64,000 bases of DNA from contig OY365817.1 in the NCBI GenBank assembly GCA_959347315.1, positions 2,824,295 to 2,888,294 on the forward strand, in the 5' to 3' direction. Shown here in pieces: positions 1 through 10,000 of this stretch. The stretch's first letter is position 1, and each line of letters starts with the position of its first letter. Source of the DNA: Bimastos eiseni. Taxonomy: Eukaryota > Annelida > Clitellata > Crassiclitellata > Lumbricidae. The translations under genes were made by a program, and so were the position numbers. The notes beneath the pieces were generated by a model. The model was not told where the DNA came from, ran no database searches, and saw only the letters and a program-made list of their open reading frames with translations.

Positions 1-1583
1 ACTGGATCCATCGAGGCCGTCGTTCCCGTGGTTTGCCACTCCCAAAGAGTCGAAGGTCGAACTCTGAGTGGAAGGACGATTCGGGGCCACATTGACTGTA
101 TACGAAGAAAAGTGTTATATTGTTAATGTAACGCTGCTGGGGCATCCGTGGACATGATGAGTTGGCAACTTCGTTTTCTTATCCTTGGAATATGACAGTG
201 GACGGTCAGTGTACTCATGCATGATAACGCAGTTGGCTATGGGGCGCATGTGAAGCAGAAATTAAACAAATCAAACTTCTGAAAAATGTCAGCTGTGTCT
301 AAAGTCATAATTAAACGTTAGTGGTTGCTGTTGATCAGGATGACGCCGATGATGGTTGAGACGACGATTATGATAATGAAGATGACTATGACAGAGGTGG
401 AGTCAGTGGTGATGATGCATATTTAGATCTACAGAGAAAAACCAGTTTGATGCGAAATCCTATCTAGTCAAAGAAAATATCGAAAAAGCTGCAACCTCGA
501 CTCCAATCATATTAGGTCTACATTACCTGTAAAAGAAAAAAGATCTCTTGCACAAACTTCCTTCACTCTTTTATTTTAGACATCACTGACGAATAATATA
601 GGCTACATTAATTTACAACAAAATGAGAAAAAGTGTAAAAACATCGGTATGAGTAGAGGGAGTAGCACAAACAGCTCGATTGTGAATAAACGTAAGATAT
701 GGTACAATTAGAAATGTTGAATCTCTTTATAACATCGCCAACATATAAACTTACAATGAGCAAATGCAAATACTGGCCAGTTGAAGATTTGACTGCCTTT
801 GAAATTAAACTCAACAATTTAAAACAAGACACAATCAAAGCGTCTTCGTCTCAAGTGCATAATTTATTTTCCGGAAATAAGCGCTTTAAAAGTTTGCAAG
901 TAAGCAAGTAGTCTAGCCCAGAAACAAAAAAGTACGAACCATAAATTTATAACCTGCAACACGGATTTACACGGTCCAGTAGTGTAATTTAATGTCGAGA
1001 CAAACTGAATAATTTGCTATTAGTTGGAGTCGGTGATTAAGTGTTGGTTGAAAGCTACGATTCGAATAAACTATACAATCATATGCGATCGGCTTAATTA
1101 CTTACTAATTTTAACATATAAACGCCAAAGCTTTCGTAAAAATGTAAGTTTAATGATATATCCTTTAGGCATACTTAAACTCTTCAAACACTTCGTCCTC
1201 GGCACGCTGGAATAAAATCTTCATGCACTGGCGAAATTAAAGCAGTTTATCTCAGTGGGCAAAAATTATATCACGGTTTTAAGAGGAACCCAGGAAAGGA
1301 GACTAGTGCACATTGCAAGTTTACTTGCAGTGTTATCAACATTCTAAAGATCGTCCATCATAGTCGTCTGACTTCTGCCTGCATGATCCTTGACCTGGAA
1401 CTGTACATGACCTTTTTTGCCTATTGATTTTGCTTTGACTTAGCGCCTGTGAGTAACTAGGTTCCCTTGACTTTTTGACTTTTATGCGTGTAAGAAATAA
1501 GGATCTCTAAGACTTAGATCACGAGTTTAGAATAGCGTAAAGAAAATTCCGACGCTGTTGGGCTAGTTAGTGACTTGCGCTGG
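1..1583. other. Upstream non-coding stretch
   Basis: No gene is recognised here. The stretch holds a GAT/ATG-rich simple region at about 334-420 and a 70-codon open frame at 699-911 that resembles nothing I know. A LINE-tail fragment at about 1380-1500 is listed separately. Exons of an upstream gene entering from the left edge cannot be excluded: one short frame at 3-110 is open and Ser/Arg rich, but it has no splice or homology support. Confidence 0.5.
1380..1500 (+). mobile_element. LINE 3' tail fragment (family 1)
   Basis: The segment ending in gcgcctgtgagtaactaggt matches the 3' tail of the LINE remnant at 7889-8360 (gcgcctgtgaataagctggt), including the preceding 'gattttg...ttgacttagcg' context. 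Related tails occur at 9922-9986 (minus), 11946-12030 and 19278-19350. It is a truncated 3' end with no coding part of its own. Confidence 0.5.
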
Positions 1584-4070
1584 ATGATTTCAATATTTTG
1601 GGACAACAATATTTTGGTTGGAAATGGCGGCAGGTTTATTGCGAAGTTAATTGACAAAACTGTCACTCCCAATGTACTTATTAAATGGCTGACAAATGAT
1701 GATGATGAAACTCAGGTAAATTAATTATATTTCTTTAATGCATGCATTTTTATTAATAGAGAATGATAGGGGAGCGGTAGCTTTCCTCCATTACAATTTA
1801 ACTCCCGGCCAAAGCAGCGCTTACGCGCCCATGCGAGTAGCCTGGAGTTATTATATTTTGCCAATGGATCCAGATATTGCCTGAAGCACGTGATGTATTT
1901 ATGATGGCATTAGTATTTCAAGCAACTCTCTCACCTTGTGCTGTCATTTCTTGGAAATCAAGCGACCGCCATGACCAATCCTCTCCATTTTTTTCTTTCC
2001 AAAGTTTCATCCCTTAATTCCTCCAGGCTCATTTCAGTTTTTTCATGTATCACATCCGTCCATTTTTCCTTGGGCACCCTCTTTTCTTCCTTCCTCCTCC
2101 ACATGCCAGCATCATTTCCTTTTCCATTCCATTCGATCGCATAACATGTCCGAAAAACCCCAGCTTCCTTCTCAACGCTGTTTGTTGTAACGTCTCATCA
2201 TTCTCGACTCCAATCTTCCTGCGCACCTCTTCGTTTGTCTTCTTCTCCGTCCATGATATTCTCTGCATCTTCCTCCATATCCACATTTCACATGCGTTGA
2301 TCTTCTTCTCCACGTTCTTTGTCATTGTACATGTCTCAGATTTAGCAACTCTCTACTGAATATACATCCGTGATATATATCCGTGGCGAGCATCAGTTAG
2401 TTACTTTCTATTAGTAAGAGCTCTTCTGTTGTTTTAAGTGCCCAATTAGATTTGGTTGCAAATCATGGATACATTGCATTAGTCTGAAACTCTTAACAAA
2501 TGTGTTCTTTGTAGTATGATTAAAAAACTAAATTCTTAGTTTCTTAATTTATTAAACTTTGAAGTGTGAACAGAAATAAAAGAACAAAACTTAAGAAATG
2601 ACCAAGTAAATAAGAACCTGTTGACCATACAACATACTTCTAGAATGACATATTTATTTAGCAATGTTATTACCGCAAACTGTTTATCGTACGTTCCAAT
2701 TTGGTAGCAATCCTGAGTTGGATATCCTGATGAAGCGCAGAAAGGCTCTGTCCCGAGTGAATGCAAAGTCGCTCGAAGTTACTTAACTGAGTCTCTTGGT
2801 TCCGACGTAGCTCCGGAGTCGGTGAGCGACCCACAGACTCTGCTCAATGAACGTTCTGATGCTCAGACGATATGGAAGCCAGTGGTTTTGCCAGATGTTG
2901 TTCAGGGCAACCCGGAACTCGTAACCTACTCTGAGGAGCTCGAGGTTCTTGCCTGCTTCTACGCACAGTGCATTCAAGGTGAGTTCTAAGTGAGCTATAT
3001 AAATCAAGATACAGTGCATGTAATTGCTCAAGTAGTTGAACAGCTCATAATTCATCCACTGTGTAGTGGTACACATGTTAATAGAACAACTTTTGAGCCA
3101 TTGGTGTGTGCCAGTAGTTGATCTAAATTAGCATTTTTAATGAAGCTGTTGAACCTTTTCTTTGTCTTTCAGAGGGCCTTGTGTCAAACGTAACGATGGA
3201 ACTCTATTTTCTCGTCCAGATGCTAACAGTCAGAAGTTCACAGGTTTTGGTGACAAATCTTGATTCAGAAGGTTTGCTCTGATTTGCTGACTTTGGTAGA
3301 AATTTTTGTTAATAGTAATAAAAATGATTATAGTAATAATGTTGGTGTGATTATAATAATAATAATAATTGTCTCTTGTCAGAATCATGTATCAGGTTGG
3401 ATAAATGACCCAGTTAGTTGTCTGCTAACCTGTCCATTTGGATCTTTAACTGGAACCGTTTTTTTTTATACCTGGGATCGATTTGTAAAAACCTGGAACC
3501 GGGTTTTGACGCGGAACCGACTTTGACCTGGAACCAGGTTTTGACTTGGAACCGACTTTGGCTTGGAAACGATTACAACCTGGAACCGATTTTGTCCTGA
3601 AAACTGTTTTGACCTGGAACTGCTTTTGACTGGAACTGACATTGACCTAGAACTGATTTAGACCTGGAACTTTTTTACCTGTTACCAGTTATGACCTGGA
3701 ACCGACTTTGACCAGGAACCAATTCTGTTCTGCTGCATCTCTGTTAATAATCAGGTACCCGTAGATATCTTGAGAGCACGGTTGCAATGTCTAGTTGAGT
3801 TAAGAAAAGCTTGCAGTGGACAGAGGTGTCTGCTCGTGAATGTTCGATTTAAAGCTGTCTAGAAATTACGATTCTAAGAGTTATATTGCATCAGTTGCTT
3901 CGACTTTTATGTTAGAATTCGATTCCGGGATCAGCTACTTGTCTACTGTGCACAATTTGATCTTCTTCGCAACCAATTCTCTTCCCTATTTACAGAGGTT
4001 ACAACGTTATACATCATCTGTCTTTGTTTCAACATTTTCATCTGTTCATAAGTGTCTCAATAAACCATAA
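1584..4070 (+). CDS. CDAN1: Codanin-1-like N-terminal fragment, four exons
   Basis: Proposed exons are 1584-1715, 2741-2978, 3173-3243 and 3879-4070; joins are phase-consistent and give about 210 aa. Exon 1 contains FIAKLIDKTVTPNVLIKWL, matching the N-terminal segment of codanin-1 that precedes its long disordered region. Exons 2-3 join to read EELEVLACFYAQCIQEGLV and then TMELYFLVQMLTVRSS, the conserved codanin block (human ...[27 protein letters not shown]...). Exon 4 has STVHNLIFFATNSL, matching the next conserved block. In vertebrates codanin-1 binds the histone chaperone ASF1 and CDIN1. Here the protein stops at 4068-4070 beside an AATAAA (about 4060), and I found no later codanin exons before the next gene at 7084, whereas the human protein is over 1,200 aa. 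The fragment is therefore a truncated gene, a pseudogene or an incomplete local duplicate. The start is uncertain: ATG 1584 is in frame, but an ATGGCGGCA at 1624, resembling the human MAA start, is out of frame. The acceptor of exon 2 is also weak. Confidence 0.55.
1935..2345 (-). mobile_element. RTE-like LINE reverse-transcriptase C-terminal remnant
   Basis: The minus strand encodes a frame (2325 to 2050) with NACEMWIWRKMQRISWTEKK, LGFFGHVMRSNGMEKEMML and a GR-rich tail, then SLEELRDETLERKKW further on. This is the familiar C-terminal region of non-LTR retrotransposon ORF2 proteins (the '..WCYRRMLRISWTD..' and 'GRPR..W.DDI' type). The element lies in antisense in the proposed first intron of the codanin-like gene. 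It is truncated at both ends and carries a frame interruption near 2050, so it is inactive. Confidence 0.75.
3462..3725 (+). repeat. 17-18 bp minisatellite
   Basis: About fourteen degenerate copies of a unit near ttttgacctggaaccgac run head to tail. They sit in the intron between codanin-like exons 3 and 4. Short open frames here are by-products of the repeat. Confidence 0.85.
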
Positions 4071-5740
4071 CCATAGCCAACCATGTTTATTGACATCCTC
4101 AACCGATGAAAAATTGATGACATTAAACATGAACAAGTATATATGAAACAGAAAGACAGCTGAGGATCAATAAAACCCCAAAGGGACCAACGAAGTCTCT
4201 CTAACGTGGCACATCTTTTTTTGCATTAGATACAAGCAGCAGGAAGGATTTCTAAATAACAATTTCAGGCATACTTCTATGAACAAGCAAATACATGCAC
4301 ATATACTTTATGCAGTACATATGTACTTAGAGGTGTTTCTGCCATACTTGTACACATGATATATACACACTGTTTATATACATTTAGTTCATTCCAACAT
4401 TGTGCACATTCATGCATTATCAAATCAATGGACAAAGTCAACATGGGAGCGAGGACTGACCTATGTGGACAAAGCAGAGATAGCAGCTTAGCAAATAGGC
4501 CCCTACGACAATCATTATTTAAGTTCTCTGAATGATTGAATGAATAAATGAGTGAATGATTATGACTAATATTAGGACTTTTGAAATATATTTATGATGG
4601 GACAATATTTTTTAAGATTAGCATAGAATAGTACTTACGATAGTTTTAAAATGTTAACTTCTATTAAAGATGTCTCTATTTCATGAAAGTTGTTTGAGAT
4701 TGCTCTCTTAATTTTAGTCCACATTTCTTTGTATCTAAATATCGACCATTATTTTTGATATATTGAGATATTCTTTGTAAAATAATACAACCTCCTTCCT
4801 CAACATCACAGACTAATTGTAGCCGTTATGATTATATTAAAATTATCAGGGTTAACCTTAATAAGGTCCATAGCCCGACTGATGTCATGACATAACGCCG
4901 TCATCTTTCTAACTTGTTTTCGAATGCTTGAATACGTTTCTCCTCCTGTGTCTGCAGGCTTCGCAACCATACACGTATAGGCCTATGTGTTTTTGATTGA
5001 ACTTTGTTGATTGCTCACATTATAATCATATTCTAAATGACACTATAATTAAACACTACTCATTCATAGCCTACAAAGAATTAATGTGATGTTAACCGAC
5101 GCAGAAACTATGTAGATGAGATCCAGAACTTTATATGTTTACTAATTCCTGACTACTGAGCCCACAACATCTTTCATGTATATTTACGATACTTAGACTT
5201 ATGCCATACTGAACTACTTAAAACAGATTTACGAGCAACAAATATTTGCCCCTCTTGTTACATACTCGCCATAGCAGCAGAGAATGTTCTTGAATAAGGA
5301 TAATGATTGCGTGTAGCCCACAAGTAGGCCTACTTGCTCTGGTAACTAATAATAACTGCACATTGTCTTTAAGCATTTATCATCGCCCGCTCTTTTTACA
5401 TAAGTCGACTGTTAACAGGGCGAACGCAGACAAAGGCGCTAAGTAATCGATGCATATTTGTTTGAGCCGTAACGACTCTGCGTCATGAGACAGACGGCTA
5501 GCGTCCACCCCTTTTTACCAATACTTGAGACTGGCACTATTCGAAAGCGGCGATGTGCAATTGCAGTCTTATATATGTATATAGGTCTGCACCGGGGATT
5601 GTCGCAATGAATGTAGCAGAAGAAACAGGAAGCACGATGAAGGACTGTCACATCGGAGGTCGTCTCCTCAATCTACCTATGAGACCCAGCAGGACAATGA
5701 TCAACACTCCTTCCCACTCATACACACTTCCCTCGCCTTT
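4071..5740. other. Non-coding spacer
   Basis: AT-rich sequence with no recognisable gene, RNA or intact transposon. Missing codanin-1 exons were looked for here and not found. Two TAGGCCTA palindromes occur, at about 4978 and 5325. Confidence 0.5.
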
Positions 5741-5744
5741 ACCC

Positions 5745-5791
<47 letters not shown>

Positions 5792-5967
5792 CTCTGTCTA
5801 TGTCTCTCTGTCTCTCTTTGTCTCTTCTCTGTCTCTCTCTTTCTCTTTCTACTTGCATCCTTCTCTCTTCCTCCATCCTCCCCGTTATGTCTGTCTGTCT
5901 GTCTGTCTCTCTTTCTCTCTCTTTTATCTCTCTCTCTCTCTCTGTCTCTCTCTCTGTCTCTCTCTCT

Positions 5968-6042
<75 letters not shown>
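5745..6042. repeat. TC/GA microsatellite block
   Basis: Two pure (TC)n runs, roughly 5747-5788 and 5968-6042, are separated by imperfect TC/TGTC-rich sequence. The strand bias (pyrimidine on +) is strong. Open frames on either strand (Ser-Leu or Arg-Glu repeats) are artefacts of the dinucleotide repeat. Confidence 0.95.
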
Positions 6043-6046
<4 letters not shown>

Positions 6047-6334
6047 CGCTGCATAAATCCAATTAATTGCACGCAGATCGATGTCCTCATCGTTTGCAAT
6101 TCGATTTCCATCCAGATCGATTGTCGTTTCGGTGCGTTGCATAACCCGTCTAACTCCGCAGGGGACCCGTCGTGGTCAAGGTCCGTCGCATCTATAACCA
6201 ACCGGACACTCCCTCCCTCCCAATGCATTCTCCGATAAAACGAATGGTGTTTGCTGATAGCAGACCGAAATTGTGGTTATGCTCCTGTTCAGAAGGAAAG
6301 CACAAGATGCCGTGAATAAAATAATAATAATCGT

Positions 6335-6540
6335 TTATTTTTTTAAACTGCCAATAACGCAGTATGATTAGAAGTACAGTGTGAACGAATGATGACGAGT
6401 TATATTATTACAGGAGTAAAATATAACTGTCGATGGGAAGATAAGGCGGCGAGGGACGGTATTAGCCACCCGATCTCGTATGCCGCGGCTAAGAAAACTA
6501 AGTCGCCATGCAGCACTTCAAACCCATGGCCGGGATAATA
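6335..6540 (+). repeat. SINE-like repeat, family F copy
   Basis: It shares the ordered landmarks 'aactgcca..cgcagtatgatta', 'gaatgatgacgagtta' and 'acaggagt..aatataactgtc' with copies at 11330-11530, 22735-22920 and 47225-47430. The 3' part (6455-6535) also matches family G (see 39585-39910) in reverse orientation. No coding content. Confidence 0.55.
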
Positions 6541-6925
6541 ATTATATATATATATACATATATATAATTTATATATATATATATATAAATTAGGCCTACA
6601 TACATGCATGCTTGTGAACCGTATTGGTATCTCCTTTTACCAGACATTGCTTATAAATACTATATATATATATATATTATATATATATACAGATATAAAT
6701 GGTCATATATATATATGTATAATATATTATTTTATATATATAATGGTTCAGTCTGTCTGCATGAATTTCGCCTTACTTTTTATATGTGATGAAATAGCCT
6801 GATGTATAATTTCATGTCTCAAACAACTAGGCCTAATTGCTGTGCATATAATTATATATAATGTGTGCATCTAGGGTAGGCCTATGTTTGGGTATATGTG
6901 CATATATATATATATATATATATGT
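6540..6925. repeat. TA-rich microsatellite cluster
   Basis: Several (TA)n runs (about 6541-6588, 6660-6740 and 6902-6923) are separated by short unique sequence with TAGGCCTA sites at 6591, 6829 and 6875. It lies within 200-500 bp upstream of the CIMAP1-type start codon. No promoter call is made because simple TA repeats would mimic a TATA box. Confidence 0.8.
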
Positions 6926-7083
6926 CTGTAGGTACATATATTGTGTGTGTGTGGGCGCGTGTGTGTCTAACGTTTGTACTATGCATTTAGGTTTCTAGTG
7001 GTGCATTAGGACAGTCAGTCAGTCAGCCTCGGACAACCAACCGGTGACCAACGGACTGGGAGCCAGCGCAGATCGCGGCCACT

Positions 7084-10000
7084 ATGGTAGCCATCAGCGA
7101 CTACGCCTACACGCGTCCTCTGCGACCTGTCGCCGCATCCTACACGAGCCCCGGACCCTGCTACGCCCTTCCGACCCTTACGGGGCACACTGCCCACGAC
7201 CCGCGGAGCCCCCACACGCGTGGACCTGCCTATCAGTTTGGTCTCCCTTTCGGGCAGGAACGCGCCCCCTGCAGCCCCGGACCGTGCCATCACCCAAGGG
7301 TGTGTCGTAAGGGACCTGACGGCAGCCCTTCCTACTCCATCTACGGTCGGCGGAGAGAGCTGGAGGTGTTCAACACGCCTGGGCCGGGGGCGTATCCGTT
7401 CCACAGGGCAAAGCCGCTGACGAAGCCTAGCGCACCTTCGTATACGTTTGGGAGCGTATGGTCTGCTATGGCGAGTGATGAGAGACCAGGTAAGACCACT
7501 ATTATTACAAAAGTCATAAATAATACAATTCGTTAAAATCCCTCAGAATATCCAAAATAAAAAAGCTGCAAGTGCTGTAATAGATTTATACCAAGCTAAT
7601 CTCTGTCGACGGCAACGGCCTCTGTTGTCATAAGCTGTCGTTAAACCCTGGATCCTATCCCACTTGACACAGATGCACCTAGATTTACATACACGCAGGT
7701 GAATGTAGTGTAATGTAATCGAAGATTACAGTGTAATGTAATCTATATAGCGCTCCTTCAAGATATTTAATCATCACCATATCACTTCTGCCCTCAAATC
7801 ACTCCACCATGGCTCAAGATACCTGAACGGATCGAATATAAGGTCATTTCACTCACCTACAACACACTGCAATCCTCACAGCCATCAGTTGTCCACGATT
7901 CAACCACATCGATCGTTCAACCCGTTCCTCTTCTACCCTCACGCTGCTCCGCATCCCGTCACATCATTACTCAAATTTCCAAATCGTTCCATGACCATTG
8001 CTGTCCCGCCTCTTTGGAACAAACTTCATCCAGTATTAAGACAAATATCCGATCAGTCGTACGAACTCACAAACTCCTCACCTCTTGCAATCTCTCCACA
8101 GGTCTTTAACTAACAACTGAAAACATTGCTATTTCGATTCCTTCTCATCCACCTCTCTCCCTCGCCGTTTCAACTCCAAACACCATCCACCTTAGTCGTC
8201 CGCCTGCCTGACTTTGGATTTTGACCCTCACCTATCGATTCTGTTTTGATTAAGCGCCTGTGAATAAGCTGGTTCCCGCGACTTCGCTTTTGTAGCCGCT
8301 GTAAAAATTTTGTGATTACGATTATGAGAGGCGCTCTCTTTAGTGCAAAATAGTTCAGTGTGTTTGAATTGTGAGTAATACGAGGTCAGAGTTTCAAGGC
8401 GTTCTCCTTAGTTTCCTAAACGACGTTAAATGTCATAATATTTTAAGGTCTAGGCCCTAAATGGGTTAGCAACACAGCGCACAGTACCCTTAAAGGTCGA
8501 TTCACCAGTGTAAGATGTCGGGAGCGGTCGCTCTCCGCAAAATAGTTCAGTGTGTTTGTGTTTTGAGTAACACGAGGTCAGAGTTTCACGACTTGATTAA
8601 TGAGTTAGAACTGTTATATTAGGGCAGCGTTTCCCAATCTTCTTTGACCGCGGAACCCTTTTGATCTTCAAAATGTTTCGCGGAACCCCGTTCAAAACCA
8701 TCATATTCTGTTGTAGGTACAACGTACGCTTGAGAATGCAGATAATAACAGGTTTAGGCCTAGATTAGGTTAGACCAGCGTTTCCCAATCTTCTTTGGCC
8801 GTGGAACCCCTTTTGGTCTTAAATTTTTGGCGCCCGCCCAAAATTAAACATATTCTGTGGTAGGTACAAATGCTTGGGAATGCAGACAATTATAGGTTTA
8901 GGCCTAAATTTGATTAATAATAGCACAAATATTCATGACAAGGACATAATGAATTCTATTTCATATAAAGTTACACACAGATGTTAAGTAAAATCATCCA
9001 TTTGTTCACACTGAAGGTTTTTCGCGGAACCCTTGTCTTCATCTCACGGAACCCTAGGGTTCCGCGGAACCCAGTTTGGGAAACGCTGTATTAGGGTATT
9101 CATCACCTTAGCACTGCTTGTCAGCAAGTGCAGCTTAGCCAACGGCTTTTTTAGAAACAGGTCTGCCACCTAGTGAATGCATAGAAAGCATTCATATTAA
9201 TTGGCCTAACCATCATAAAAAGATTAGTATTATTATAATCGATATGACGGAATCTTCAAATAGACGTAAGAATAAATTGGTTAAATTTCATCGTCTCTAC
9301 CCTGATTGTGGTAGTGTCCGTCTCTAGTGTAGGGAAAGGAGGAGGGTGACACCTATCATCTCTGTGTAACACAGTGTCGTTACATACAAACTTACCAATG
9401 TTGTTTAGACACCTTTAATCTTTTCGGCTTCATACAATAATATAATTAATATATTATCATAATATAACTAATTTATTATCATATAAATAGCTAGGATGGT
9501 CCGGTCTTCGTCAGACCGTCTAGGTCATCTCTTATGATCGAGGGTTTTGATCGGATCAATTGGAATACTTGATCTAGATTAAGATCCTGATAGTCAGAGG
9601 GTTTTGCGCATATCTATGAAAGAGTTAACTCATTGCAAATAATTGAACTTAATAATTGAACTACTATATATATATATATATATATATAATATAGTAGCTA
9701 ATTAAGTTCAATTATTTCCATAGAAATTTCTCTGCGCAATCCTTATTGATGAAGGCCGACAATGTCATCGCTGTATAATATTTTGCATCAGTTAGCAAAA
9801 CAGTGCACATTAAGCTAAAATTGTTGCTAGCGGTGGTCTCATGCACAAGCGTGGAACCTACCAACGGATAGCTGACGTCTGGTGTCTCTGGGTCAAGTTG
9901 CGTCGAATTTTTTAACATTAAGCTAACTTCTAAAGTGCCACTCGAAAGCCAAGCGCCAGACAACAGCTTATTCACGAGCGCTGCTTCGACTCAGAGTTGT

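Noticed and set aside
699..911. 70-codon frame MVQLEMLNLFITSPTYKLTM...
   Set aside because: It looks ordinary in composition but has no recognised relatives, no splice partners and lies in AT-rich spacer.
6052..6142. Minus-strand phrase IDLDGNRIANDEDIDL resembling an EF-hand loop
   Set aside because: Only one loop-like string, bounded by a stop and by GA repeat, without a partner hand or splice support.
5553..6228. Ser-Leu and Arg-Glu repeat proteins
   Set aside because: Direct translation of (TC)n/(GA)n microsatellites.
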